From the NCBI RefSeq assembly GCF_029892065.1, contig NZ_CP120373.1, forward strand, positions 3,913,001 to 3,977,000: a stretch of DNA of 64,000 nucleotides. The letters are read 5' to 3'. The number at the start of each line of letters is the position of its first letter. Positions within the stretch are counted from its first letter, which is position 1. This stretch comes from Sinorhizobium garamanticum. GTDB lineage: Bacteria > Pseudomonadota > Alphaproteobacteria > Rhizobiales > Rhizobiaceae. Below the pieces are notes generated by a model. The model did no database searches, was not told the origin of the DNA, and saw only the letters and a program-made list of their open reading frames with translations. This document shows, in pieces, positions 17,175-24,995 of this stretch. Made by a program: the position numbers and the translations under genes.

Positions 17175-17870
17175 ATGACCCTCGAAGATTACATCGCACT
17201 CGGCATCTTTGTCCTGCTTTGGGGCGCCTTCAACTGGGCGACCGACGGCCGGCGCAATTTCAAGCGTGTCAGCCTGACCCGGCTGATGAACGAAAACCGC
17301 CGGCGATGGATTCGCAATTCGCTTAACCGCGACCTGAAGATGATCGACACGCAGATCATCGCCGGGCTGCAGGCCGGCACCGCCTTTTTTGCCTCGACCA
17401 CGATCTTCGCGCTCGGCGGCTGTTTCGCGCTGCTCGGAGCGACCGACCAGGTGCAGATGATCTTCAACGACCTTCCGCAGGTTTTTCGGGGCGGACGGAC
17501 AGGCTTCGAGCTGAAGGTCGGCGGCCTCACCTGCCTCTTCGGCTACTCCTTCTTCAAATTCGGCTGGTCCTATCGCCTTTTCAACTACTGCTCCATCCTG
17601 ATGGGCGGCATACCGATGACGGCGGACATGATGCGCGACCGGCAGGCCGCCGAGCAGGCCGCCGAGCGCGCAATCCGCATGAACATTCTGGCGGCCAAGC
17701 ATTTCAATGCGGGATTGAGAGCGATCTTCCTGTCGATCGGTTATCTCGGCTGGTTCATCAGCCCCTATGTTTTCATCGTTCTCACCAGCTTCGTCATCTT
17801 CGTGCTGATCCGGCGGCAGTTCTTTTCCGAGGCGAGAGAAGCTCTCGTCGAGGATGCTCTCAAGCACTAA
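17175..17870 (+). CDS. DUF599 family membrane protein
   Basis: The 231-aa product matches DUF599: MTLEDYIALGIFVLLWGAFNW, then RRWIRNSLNRDLKMIDTQIIAGLQAGTAFFAST, GYSFFKFGWSYRLFNYCSILMGG and a C-terminal hydrophobic helix SPYVFIVLTSFVIFVLIRRQFF. Four to five membrane segments are expected. Function is unknown. The ATG at 17175 gives the usual family start; the frame is open 22 codons further upstream, but that part is basic and non-hydrophobic. A terminator overlaps the stop codon. Confidence 0.88.
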   Translation: MTLEDYIALGIFVLLWGAFNWATDGRRNFKRVSLTRLMNENRRRWIRNSLNRDLKMIDTQIIAGLQAGTAFFASTTIFALGGCFALLGATDQVQMIFNDLPQVFRGGRTGFELKVGGLTCLFGYSFFKFGWSYRLFNYCSILMGGIPMTADMMRDRQAAEQAAERAIRMNILAAKHFNAGLRAIFLSIGYLGWFISPYVFIVLTSFVIFVLIRRQFFSEAREALVEDALKH

Positions 17871-17920
17871 AGCGCGTCGCGTTCAAACCTATTCACGCAA
17901 CGCGCTTTATCTTTTTGTTT
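17870..17920 (+). terminator. Terminator after the DUF599 gene
   Basis: AAAGCGCGT (17870-17878) pairs with ACGCGCTTT (17901-17909), with a nested GCGT/ACGC stem inside, followed by the T-rich run tctttttgttttc. It begins at the last base of the DUF599 stop codon. Confidence 0.75.
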
Positions 17921-18082
17921 TCATGCATGTCGTTACCCCAAAACCGCTGCGCACTTTTGGGCGACATGCACTAAGATCTGCGCCAAGGAAACACGCGCTG
18001 CTCCTCATTCGAAGAACATCCACGCGTGGCCGGCGCAAGCCAGACATGCGAACGTATCGCGAAAACAGGATGGCAACAGCCG

Positions 18083-19090
18083 ATGTCCGAAAACACAGCA
18101 ACTACGATTACCGAGACGCGACGCGCGTCACCTGACATCGAAAAGCGTCGTCGGATCGCCCTTCTGGACGCGCTCAGGGGCTTGGCGCTGGTCGCCATGG
18201 CGATCTATCACTTCGTCTGGGATCTCGAATTCTTCGGCTATGTGGCGGTGGGCACTGCGGGGACGGGCGGCTGGCGGCTTTTCGCCCGGCTCATAGCGAG
18301 CAGTTTCCTGTTTCTGGCTGGCTACAGCCTCGTGCTCGGCCAGCGGCCGAATTTTCGCCCGCGCGCCTTCGCCTGCCGCTTCGTGAAGATCGCCGGCGCA
18401 GCCCTGCTGATCAGCGTCGCGACTTGGTTCGTCTTCCCGGATTCTTTTGTCTTCTTCGGCATCCTTCATTCGATCGCGGCGGCAAGCCTTGTCGGCCTCC
18501 TGTTCCTACCACTACCCGCGATCGTCTCCTTTGTTGCCGCCGCGGCTGCCTTCGCCGCGCCGCTCTACCTGCGCTCGGCCATCTTCGATACGCCCCTGCT
18601 CTGGTGGGTTGGACTTTCCCAGACGCTTCCCCGTTCGAACGACTACGTGCCTCTCCTTCCCTGGCTTGCCCCCTTCCTGGTCGGGCTCGGAACGGCAAAG
18701 CTGCTTCACCCACTGCTCGTCAGCCGGGGAGCGTCCACGGAGAGCCGCAGCAAGCTGTGGATCAAGCCGCTCGCCTTCGGCGGTCGTCACAGTCTGGCCA
18801 TATACCTCGTACACCAACCGCTGCTCATCGGCCTCGTCTATCTCTTTGCCCAGATCGCACCCGCCGCGGCGCCAGACCCGGAACAAGCTTACCGCGCAAA
18901 CTGCGTGGCGGCTTGCAACCGCGCAGATCCCGCCGCGCCGTGCGAAGCCTTCTGCGGCTGCACGCTCGACCGGCTGAAAGAACAAAGCCTTTTCGAGGAC
19001 TTAAACATGGGCAAGATCGACGTGAACACGGATGAGCGCATTGCGCGAACCGCCCGTCAGTGCACAATCGACGTGCAATCAGGGGACTAG
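18083..19090 (+). CDS. DUF1624 (heparan-alpha-glucosaminide acetyltransferase-like) membrane protein
   Basis: A polytopic inner-membrane protein of the DUF1624/acyltransferase-like group. RRRIALLDALRGLALVAMAIYHFVWDLEFFGY at the N-terminus is the family signature, and GGRHSLAIYLVHQPLLIG marks the C-terminal end of the fold. About eight hydrophobic segments are present. After the last one comes a tail of about 60 residues with Cys-rich strings (NCVAACNRADPAAPCEAFCGC). The substrate is unknown. ATG 18083 (MSENTATT) is taken as start; the frame is open to 18026. It ends 3 bp before a methyltransferase gene, so the two are probably translated together. Confidence 0.85.
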   Translation: MSENTATTITETRRASPDIEKRRRIALLDALRGLALVAMAIYHFVWDLEFFGYVAVGTAGTGGWRLFARLIASSFLFLAGYSLVLGQRPNFRPRAFACRFVKIAGAALLISVATWFVFPDSFVFFGILHSIAAASLVGLLFLPLPAIVSFVAAAAAFAAPLYLRSAIFDTPLLWWVGLSQTLPRSNDYVPLLPWLAPFLVGLGTAKLLHPLLVSRGASTESRSKLWIKPLAFGGRHSLAIYLVHQPLLIGLVYLFAQIAPAAAPDPEQAYRANCVAACNRADPAAPCEAFCGCTLDRLKEQSLFEDLNMGKIDVNTDERIARTARQCTIDVQSGD

Positions 19091-19093
19091 GAC

Positions 19094-19567
19094 ATGAATG
19101 CCTATCGTGCCAAGCCGCTGAATTTCCCTTGGCCCGTCGTGCTCTATGGCACGGCCGTTCTGACTGCACTGATTTTCAACCGTTTGTTCCCGATTCCCGT
19201 AGCGAACGGACACGGCTGGTTTGCGTGGCTCGCCGGATGCGCACTGATCCTTGCGGCGATCTCCATCGACCTGTGGGCCGTCAAGACGCTGCTCGACCGG
19301 CACACCGCGATCCTGCCGACCCGTTGCGCCACCTGCCTCGTTACCTGCGGCCCTTTTCGCTTCACCCGCAATCCGATTTATCTCGGCTACACGCTGCTGA
19401 TGATCGGCACTGGACTGATAACGGCCAACCCGTGGCTCTTCATCGCGGCGATGGCGGCTGTCGCGTTGACGACCGCCTTTGTCATCCGCAATGAAGAGAG
19501 ACATCTGCTGTCGCGCTCCGGCTTCGAATTCGAGCGCTATTGCCGTCGCACCACGCGGTGGATCTAA
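19094..19567 (+). CDS. Isoprenylcysteine carboxyl methyltransferase (ICMT)-like membrane protein
   Basis: The 157-aa protein has about four membrane helices and the phospholipid/ICMT-type methyltransferase C-terminal motif: TCGPFRFTRNPIYLGYTLLMIG, then RNEERHLLSRSGFEFERYCRRTTRWI, the S-adenosylmethionine-binding part of this family. The real substrate in bacteria is usually unknown. ATG 19094 follows the DUF1624 stop by 3 bp, with aggggac before it, which indicates an operon. A RIME-like repeat follows 23 bp after the stop. Confidence 0.88.
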   Translation: MNAYRAKPLNFPWPVVLYGTAVLTALIFNRLFPIPVANGHGWFAWLAGCALILAAISIDLWAVKTLLDRHTAILPTRCATCLVTCGPFRFTRNPIYLGYTLLMIGTGLITANPWLFIAAMAAVALTTAFVIRNEERHLLSRSGFEFERYCRRTTRWI

Positions 19568-19590
19568 CGCGGAAAGCGAAAAGGTGGCGC

Positions 19591-19695
19591 CTACAGCGCC
19601 GTGCGTCTAATCAGACGCGCAAAGGTCGCTGCAACACGTGGAATTGGCGCATATTTCCTTAAATCGGCTACGATTTAAGGAAACATGCAGTAGCC
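19591..19695 (-). repeat. RIME-like intergenic repeat
   Basis: A complete copy: ctacagcgccgtgcgtctaatcagacgcgc, ggtcgctgcaacac, then TCCTTAAATCG-gcta-CGATTTAAGGA and catgcagtagcc. The second hairpin is the best-preserved one in the window and shows the uninterrupted form of the site that is split by the MITE-like element in the thrS copy. Confidence 0.88.
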
Positions 19696-19719
19696 ACCCT
19701 TTGAACCCTTTCGAACGCC

Positions 19720-20106
19720 TTAAGTGCCGACGCCGATCTCCGCAAGACGCGTCAAGCAGGCCTCCTCGACGTTGTCGAGCTCGGCGAGCGTGTCATCGAT
19801 ATCCTTGCGTTTCTGCCGCAATTCCTCGCGCTTTTCCTCGACGCGAGTCATCAGAAGCTGCAGCTGGCCCATCTCGCCCGGCGGATCCTTGTAGACCTGT
19901 ATGATCTCGCGAATTTCGGCAATGGTGAAGCCGATGCGCCGGCCGCGCAGGATTTCCTTGATGAGATGACGGTCAGCCTGCCGAAACAGTCGCGTGCGGC
20001 CGCGACGCTCCGGATGAATAAGACCTTCATCCTCGTAGAAGCGGAGCGTTCTGGTCGAGATGCCGAATTCCCGTGTTAGCTCAGTGATGCTATAGTATTT
20101 ATTCAC
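19720..20106 (-). CDS. MerR family transcriptional regulator
   Basis: The 128-aa protein has an N-terminal MerR winged helix (YYSITELTREFGISTRTLRFYEDEGLIHPERRGRTRLF) and a C-terminal coiled-coil dimer helix (about 75-120). There is no metal-binding Cys pair, so it is not a classic metal sensor. It resembles the subgroup used for acyl-CoA and amino-acid catabolism in alphaproteobacteria (LiuR-like), but its targets are not adjacent. A palindrome upstream (20143-20164) may be its own operator. Confidence 0.9.
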   Translation of the reverse strand: MNKYYSITELTREFGISTRTLRFYEDEGLIHPERRGRTRLFRQADRHLIKEILRGRRIGFTIAEIREIIQVYKDPPGEMGQLQLLMTRVEEKREELRQKRKDIDDTLAELDNVEEACLTRLAEIGVGT

Positions 20107-20142
20107 GCCGCTGTCCCATCAAATTCCGAGGCATCACTATCG

Positions 20143-20164
20143 TTGACTTTGACGTAAAAGTCAA
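20143..20164. promoter_or_regulatory. Putative MerR-type operator
   Basis: TTGACTTT (20143-20150) and AAAGTCAA (20157-20164) form a perfect 8-bp inverted repeat around a 6-base centre. It lies 37-58 bp upstream of the merR-type gene start and just past the mgtE stop (20181). MerR proteins bind dyads of about this size between spaced -35 and -10 elements, so autoregulation is a reasonable inference. Confidence 0.5.
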
Positions 20165-20180
20165 ACAACGCGCACAGCTC

Positions 20181-21599
20181 TCACGTGACGTGGAACCACC
20201 AGGTGGCGATACCGAGAAAGCTGAAGAAGCCGGTTATGTCAGTAACCGCAGTGACGAAGACGGCAGAGGAAACGGCCGGATCGGCACCGGACTTTTCCAG
20301 GAGAAGCGGAATCATGATGCCGGCGAGCGCTGCGGCCATCATGTTGATCAGCATTGCCGTGGCGATAATGCCGCCGATGTTGGGATCCTGAAACCACAGG
20401 CCTGCCACGAGGCCGATGAACGTGCCGAAAATCATGCCGTTCAGCAGCCCTACCCCGGCTTCGCGGCGGATGATCCGCGGCGCATTGTGAATGTCAAGGC
20501 CGCGGGTCGCGAGCGCACGGACGGTCACGGTCATGGTCTGCGAACCCGCATTGCCGCCCATGCCGGCCACGATCGGCATCAGGATGGCCAAGGCTACAAT
20601 CTGCTGGATGGTCGCGTCAAAAAGGCCGATCACCGAGGCGGCTATGCAGGCCGTTATAGAGTTGATGAAGAGCCATGGCACCCGCGAGCGCGAGGCTTCG
20701 GCAACGGAGTCCGACAATTCCTCGTCGCCGACGCCGCTCAGGCGCAGCAGATCCTCCTCCGCCTCTTCCTGGATCACATCGACCACATCGTCGATGGTCA
20801 GCACGCCCACGAGACGGCCATTGTCGTCGACGACGGCGGCCGACAAGAGGTCGTACTGTTCGAAGAGCTGAGCCGCTTCTTCCTGGTCCATCTCGGCGGG
20901 AACGGCATGGCTCGTGTCGCGCATGATGGCATCGACTTTGATCGACCGCTTGGTGCGGAGCACACGGTCGAGATCGACGGTTCCGAGAAGTTTGAACGTT
21001 GGATCGATGACGAAGATCTGCGTGAAACTGTCGGGAAGATCCTCGTCCTCGCGCATGTAGTCGATCGTCTGGCCGACGGTCCAGAACGGCGGCACCGCGA
21101 CGAATTCCGTCTGCATGCGCCGGCCGGCGGTGCTTTCCGGATAGTCGAGCGAGCGACGCAGACGCACGCGTTCGGTGAAGGGCAGCTTGGCGAGGATCTC
21201 TTCCTGATCCTCCTGATCCAGGTCCTCCAGAATGTAGACCGCATCGTCGGAGTCCATCTCTCCGATCGCCTCGGCGATCTGCTCGTTGGGCAGATGTTCG
21301 ACGATGTCGAGACGGATGGCCTCGTCGACCTCGGTCAGCGCGGCAAGATCGAACTCCTTGCCGAGCAGCGAGACGAGCGCCAGCCGTTGTTCCGGCTGGA
21401 TAGCCTCGAGAAGATCGCCGAGTTCGGAGGCGTGAAGGCCGGCAACGTGCTGGCGCAGATAGATCGTGTCGCGATCGGCAATCGCGGCGCCGACATGCAT
21501 CAGGAAGTCGGAGCGCACTGAGCCGTCGTCGGCATAGATATCCGAACCGTCATAAGCGGTGGTTTCTTCCGAACGGTCGTCGTCGCCGATATTGCTCAT
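20181..21599 (-). CDS. mgtE: Magnesium transporter MgtE
   Basis: A homodimeric Mg2+ channel of the inner membrane. The 472-aa protein has the N-terminal helical gating domain (about 40-155, with EHLPNEQIAEAIGEMDSDDAV), two CBS motifs (about 160-285) and five membrane helices (about 310-470). Typical pore-region strings are SRVPWLFINSITACIAASVIGLF, PIVAGMGGNAGSQTMTV and the last helix ending GIATWWFHVT. No Mg2+-sensing leader is obvious upstream, where a RIME-like repeat begins 116 bp before the start codon. Confidence 0.96.
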   Translation of the reverse strand: MSNIGDDDRSEETTAYDGSDIYADDGSVRSDFLMHVGAAIADRDTIYLRQHVAGLHASELGDLLEAIQPEQRLALVSLLGKEFDLAALTEVDEAIRLDIVEHLPNEQIAEAIGEMDSDDAVYILEDLDQEDQEEILAKLPFTERVRLRRSLDYPESTAGRRMQTEFVAVPPFWTVGQTIDYMREDEDLPDSFTQIFVIDPTFKLLGTVDLDRVLRTKRSIKVDAIMRDTSHAVPAEMDQEEAAQLFEQYDLLSAAVVDDNGRLVGVLTIDDVVDVIQEEAEEDLLRLSGVGDEELSDSVAEASRSRVPWLFINSITACIAASVIGLFDATIQQIVALAILMPIVAGMGGNAGSQTMTVTVRALATRGLDIHNAPRIIRREAGVGLLNGMIFGTFIGLVAGLWFQDPNIGGIIATAMLINMMAAALAGIMIPLLLEKSGADPAVSSAVFVTAVTDITGFFSFLGIATWWFHVT

Positions 21600-21715
21600 G
21601 GAGCCGCCCTCGAAAAACTAAGCCGCCCGAATCAAATGGGTCGAAGATCCCGAAAGGCGAGCGTGCCATTCCAAACGACCGCCGTGCCCTCGAGAGAAAA
21701 CGGCGTCTTGCCTTG

Positions 21716-21820
21716 CTACAGCGCCCCCCGCATTCCTCCCCGCAGGGACACTGTAACACTTTGAATTGCTGCGTGATTTTATCCTCGGATCGATTCCGAC
21801 CCCGGAACTCATGCAGTAGC
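21716..21820 (-). repeat. RIME-like intergenic repeat (diverged)
   Basis: ctacagcgccccccgcattcc, gacactgtaacactttgaat, tgctgcgtgattttatcc and catgcagtagc keep the RIME order, although the first palindrome is degraded. It lies in the 363-bp gap between mgtE and the deformylase-like gene and is the only structure I see there. Confidence 0.75.
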
Positions 21821-21962
21821 GCAAAGCTCCCGCAAGGTCCACTGGGCAGAGGGTGCGAATAAAGAACCGGCGAAAGTTTTGCGCAAGCTGTTGCAAACGC
21901 ATATGAAAGCCGTAGATCAAGGAGCCGCAAGGGCAGATGCCTGCCGAGACAAGGGGCCAGGT

Positions 21963-22466
21963 ATGGCTATTCTCCCCATCGTACGCTTTCCGCACCCGGC
22001 GCTCACCACCGCGGCCGAAACGATCGAACATTTCGACGACGATCTTCGGCAACTCGCTACCGACCTTCTTGACACGATGCACGCTGCCCCCGGGATCGGC
22101 ATTACCGCGAATCATGTAGGCGTTCTGCGACGGCTGACAGTGATCGAGTTGGATCGGACAAGCGGCTCGCGGGTGTTCGCCAATCCGGAGATTATCTGGC
22201 AATCCGATAACCTGATGCGGCATGCGGAAGGCAGCGTCTCGATGCCGGGTATTTCAGAGGAAGTCGAACGACCGTGCGCGGTGCGCGTGCAGTATCAATC
22301 GCTATCCGGTGAGACGTTGGAGGAATATGCGGAGGGACTGATGGCGATCTGCCTGCAGCACGAGATCGACCAGCTTTCCGGGATTTTCTGGACGCAACGC
22401 CTTTCCCGGCTAAAACGCGAACGCGCCGTCAAACGGTTCGAAAAAATGACCAGTAGCGAGCGGTGA
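21963..22466 (+). CDS. Peptide deformylase-like protein lacking two metal ligands
   Basis: The 167-aa protein aligns along the whole deformylase fold but its active site is changed. Motif 1 is GIGITANHVG (44-53) instead of GxGLAAPQxG. Motif 2 is EGSVSMPG, with Ser91 in place of the metal-binding Cys. Motif 3 is QHEIDQLSG, keeping His133 and Glu134 but with Gln137 replacing the second His ligand. It is unlikely to be a normal Fe/Zn deformylase. ATG 21963 gives the family start. No fmt gene is adjacent, so it is probably an extra paralogue. Confidence 0.88.
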   Translation: MAILPIVRFPHPALTTAAETIEHFDDDLRQLATDLLDTMHAAPGIGITANHVGVLRRLTVIELDRTSGSRVFANPEIIWQSDNLMRHAEGSVSMPGISEEVERPCAVRVQYQSLSGETLEEYAEGLMAICLQHEIDQLSGIFWTQRLSRLKRERAVKRFEKMTSSER

Positions 22467-22478
22467 ACCCAGTCCAAC

Positions 22479-22503
22479 CAGCTGAAACAATGTTTCAGTT
22501 GGG
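22479..22503 (+). terminator. Hairpin after the deformylase-like gene
   Basis: CCAGCTGAAAC and GTTTCAGTTGG form an 11-bp stem (one G-T pair) around aat, starting 13 bp after the stop codon. No U-tract follows, so it may stabilise the 3' end more than terminate transcription. Confidence 0.4.
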
Positions 22504-22552
22504 ATCACCGACAATATGATTCATCAAAATACAATTCATCAAAGGATACAAA

Positions 22553-22813
22553 ATGAAAGCCTTGCGCCTGATACCTGTGTTTGCGTTTGCTCTGGCCGGA
22601 TGTACGACGGCCTCACCTGATCTCGAGCCCCTCCCCGGCAGCTTCACCTACGGCGAGAAGGCGGCGGAGCGCAGAACACAAGCAGCGCCCGGAACAATGA
22701 TACAGCACCGTTTCCTGCATCAGGGGACCATGGTTTTCGAAACATACGAGGTCCAGCCGGACCATTCCTACAAGCTCGTTCGCCGCAGCGTCCAGGACAG
22801 CTGGGCGCCCTGA
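22553..22813 (+). CDS. Small lipoprotein (86 aa)
   Basis: The N-terminus MKALRLIPVFAFALAGCTTA is a type II signal peptide with the lipobox LAGC (Cys17). The mature part of about 70 residues has no recognised domain; it includes GTMIQHRFLHQGTMVFETYEV. Because residue +2 is Thr, outer-membrane sorting is expected. An AGGA site lies 5 bases before the ATG, and the sequence just upstream has a 10-bp direct repeat ATTCATCAAA (22520 and 22535). Function is unknown. Confidence 0.8.
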   Translation: MKALRLIPVFAFALAGCTTASPDLEPLPGSFTYGEKAAERRTQAAPGTMIQHRFLHQGTMVFETYEVQPDHSYKLVRRSVQDSWAP

Positions 22814-22825
22814 CGCCCGCCATTC

Positions 22826-22912
22826 TACTGCATGATTTAGGGATAAAAACATGCAGCAATTCAAGGTGCTGCAGCGTCCTAAGCGCGTCTGATAAGACGC
22901 GCGGCGCTGTAG
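22826..22912 (+). repeat. RIME-like intergenic repeat
   Basis: ctactgcatg / catgcagcaat, aaggtgctgcagcg, then GCGCGTCTGATAAGACGCGC and ggcgctgtag. The first hairpin is shortened. It lies between the lipoprotein gene and the next plus-strand gene. Confidence 0.85.
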
Positions 22913-22999
22913 GACGAATCTGCCACGACGTCGCCCACGCCCGGAACATTGTGATTGCCGCCTCGTTCTCCATTGGTAGAGATCAATGGAGATTATCTG

Positions 23000-23377
23000 A
23001 TGGCCAAGTACCTCGATGAACGCGGCGATCCGGTCTCGAAAACGCATGACGCGGACAGGGAAGAATTCTCGGCCCGGGAAACCAGGCCGGGCGGCCTCGG
23101 CCTCCGTGTTCTGGCCGTACTCACAGGCGGACTGTTTCTTGCCTTGCTTGCCTGGGGCGCCGTCGAACTCTGGGGTGAAATGAACGACAGCGATCAGGCA
23201 ACGCAAACTGAGCAAACTCAGCCTGCTCCCTCGTCCGAACAGACCGGCAGCGTCGGCAACCAAACACCCGCACCCGCCGATGGCCAACAGCCCTCCCCGA
23301 CCGACAGGGATCCTACCGCCCCGTCGGGAACTGGCGGACCGTCGCAGCAAACCTCGCCTGACGGCACGGAGAAATAG
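23000..23377 (+). CDS. Hypothetical single-span membrane protein with low-complexity tail
   Basis: No family is recognised. The 125-aa product has a polar, charged N-terminus of about 33 residues (DERGDPVSKTHDADREEF), one membrane helix (about 36-58, VLAVLTGGLFLALLAWGAVELWG) and a disordered tail rich in Gln, Thr, Pro and Ser (about 65-125). It is probably anchored with the tail in the periplasm. ATG 23000 is chosen for its GGAG site (22988-22991). Codon use in the tail keeps the third-position GC pattern of a real gene. Confidence 0.6.
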   Translation: MAKYLDERGDPVSKTHDADREEFSARETRPGGLGLRVLAVLTGGLFLALLAWGAVELWGEMNDSDQATQTEQTQPAPSSEQTGSVGNQTPAPADGQQPSPTDRDPTAPSGTGGPSQQTSPDGTEK

Positions 23378-23445
23378 CGGTCCATCCGGCCCGATGGCGC
23401 CGGCATAAACCTTTCCGCATCCTCACGTGCGAATGGCACGTTCAT

Positions 23446-24993
23446 TTATTCGAAAGTCGGCGCCGTCGAGCACTCATAGAGCACGTCATCCGTTTCCGCA
23501 TCGACGCCAGCGAGGCTGACGTCGTACCCCCAAAGATGGCGCACGTGACGAAGCGTTGCATCGCGGCTCGCTTCGTCCAGGAGGATGCCGTTCTTCACGT
23601 TGTGCTGCAGGCGTAGGTGGCGATCGCCCAGGAGATCGACGTCCACGACCTGGATGTCCGACTGGTTCGCCGCAACATCATAGGTGCGTGCAAGCGCACT
23701 GCGTATGGTCTCGTAGCCGCGCTCATTATGGATCGAGGCAACCTCCAAGTAGTTGTCGCCGGCCTCGTCCGTCAGCAGGAACAGCCTGAATTTGCGGATC
23801 AATGCAGGGCTCAAATATTGCAGGATGAAGGATTCGTCCCGGTGGTTCGCCCATGCGTCGATCAGCGTCTCGCGCCATTTGCCGCTGCCGGCGATCTCGG
23901 GAAACCAATCACGATCTTCCGCTGTCGGATCAGTGCAGATGCGCTGGATATCCTGCATCATGGCAAACCCCAGCGCGTAGGGATTGATGCCCGGAAAGCG
24001 CGGGTCGTCGAAGGACGGCTGAAAGACCACGTTGGAGTGGCTGTGGAGCATCTCCAGCATGGAGCCTTCGCTGATCCTGCCCTGATCGAAAAGCCTGTTC
24101 ATGATCGTGTAGTGCACGAAGGTCGCACATCCCTCGTTCATCACCTTTGTCTGCCGCTGCGGATAGAAGTATTGGGCGATGACGCGCACGATACGCAGAA
24201 GTTCCCGCTGCCAGGGCTCCAGGATCAGGCTGGTCTTTTCCAGGAAGTAGAGCAGATTTTCTTCTGGAAGGTTGAGCGCCTTCTTCCGCTCGGAGGCATC
24301 ACGCTCGGCATCCTTGGAGCTGGGCCCGTCCGGTGAGGGCGGGAGCGTTCTCCAGAGATCGCTATAGGTCTGCTCTTCGTATTCGAGCCGCTCGCGGGTG
24401 CGCTCCCGCTCCTTCTCGGACGAAAGCCGCGGTGGACGACGATATCGGAAGACGCCTTGGTCCATAAGAGCGTGGGCGGAATCGAGAATGACCTCGACTT
24501 CGGATGTTCCGTAGCGTTCCTCGCATTTGGCGATATATTTCTTGGCAAACTCCATATAGCTCAAGATGGCGCTGGCGTCGGTCCACTGCTGGAACAGGTA
24601 GTTGTTCTTGAAAAAGTGGTTGTGGCCAAATGCTGCGTGCGCCGTCACCAGGGCCTGCATGGCCATGGTGTTCTCCTCCATCAGATAGGTGATGCAGGGG
24701 TTGGAGTTGATGACCAGTTCATAGGCAAGGCCACGGCGTCCCTTGCGATAGAGATGCTCCTCGAAAACGAAACGCTTGCCGAAGGACCAGTGCTGGTACA
24801 TCAGCGGCATTCCTACCGAGGAATAGGCGTCGAGCATTTGCTCGGAGGAGATGATCTCGAGCTGGTTCGGATAGACATCGAGCTGCAGTTCATCGAGTGC
24901 GATCGTTTCAATCGCATCATAGGTGCGCGACAGCGTCTCGAAGTTCCAATCCGAATCGTGAAACAGAAGGTTTGAGGCCGCGCCCTTGGGCAT
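23446..24993 (-). CDS. spoVR: SpoVR family protein
   Basis: SpoVR proteins are soluble and of unclear biochemistry: needed for spore cortex in Bacillus, and part of the prkA stress cluster in Gram-negatives. The 515-aa product spans the family, with NFETLSRTYDAIETIALDELQLDVYPNQLEIIS near the start and MNEGCATFVHYTIMNRL and NPYALGFAMMQDIQRI in the centre. It is the last gene of prkA-yeaH-spoVR, 2 bp behind yeaH, and should be co-regulated with the kinase. Confidence 0.95.
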   Translation of the reverse strand: MPKGAASNLLFHDSDWNFETLSRTYDAIETIALDELQLDVYPNQLEIISSEQMLDAYSSVGMPLMYQHWSFGKRFVFEEHLYRKGRRGLAYELVINSNPCITYLMEENTMAMQALVTAHAAFGHNHFFKNNYLFQQWTDASAILSYMEFAKKYIAKCEERYGTSEVEVILDSAHALMDQGVFRYRRPPRLSSEKERERTRERLEYEEQTYSDLWRTLPPSPDGPSSKDAERDASERKKALNLPEENLLYFLEKTSLILEPWQRELLRIVRVIAQYFYPQRQTKVMNEGCATFVHYTIMNRLFDQGRISEGSMLEMLHSHSNVVFQPSFDDPRFPGINPYALGFAMMQDIQRICTDPTAEDRDWFPEIAGSGKWRETLIDAWANHRDESFILQYLSPALIRKFRLFLLTDEAGDNYLEVASIHNERGYETIRSALARTYDVAANQSDIQVVDVDLLGDRHLRLQHNVKNGILLDEASRDATLRHVRHLWGYDVSLAGVDAETDDVLYECSTAPTFE

Positions 24994-24995
24994 TC

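Noticed and set aside
20190..21521. A 443-codon plus-strand frame over mgtE
   Set aside because: Antisense shadow of mgtE. The product has no domain, and the mgtE assignment explains the region fully.
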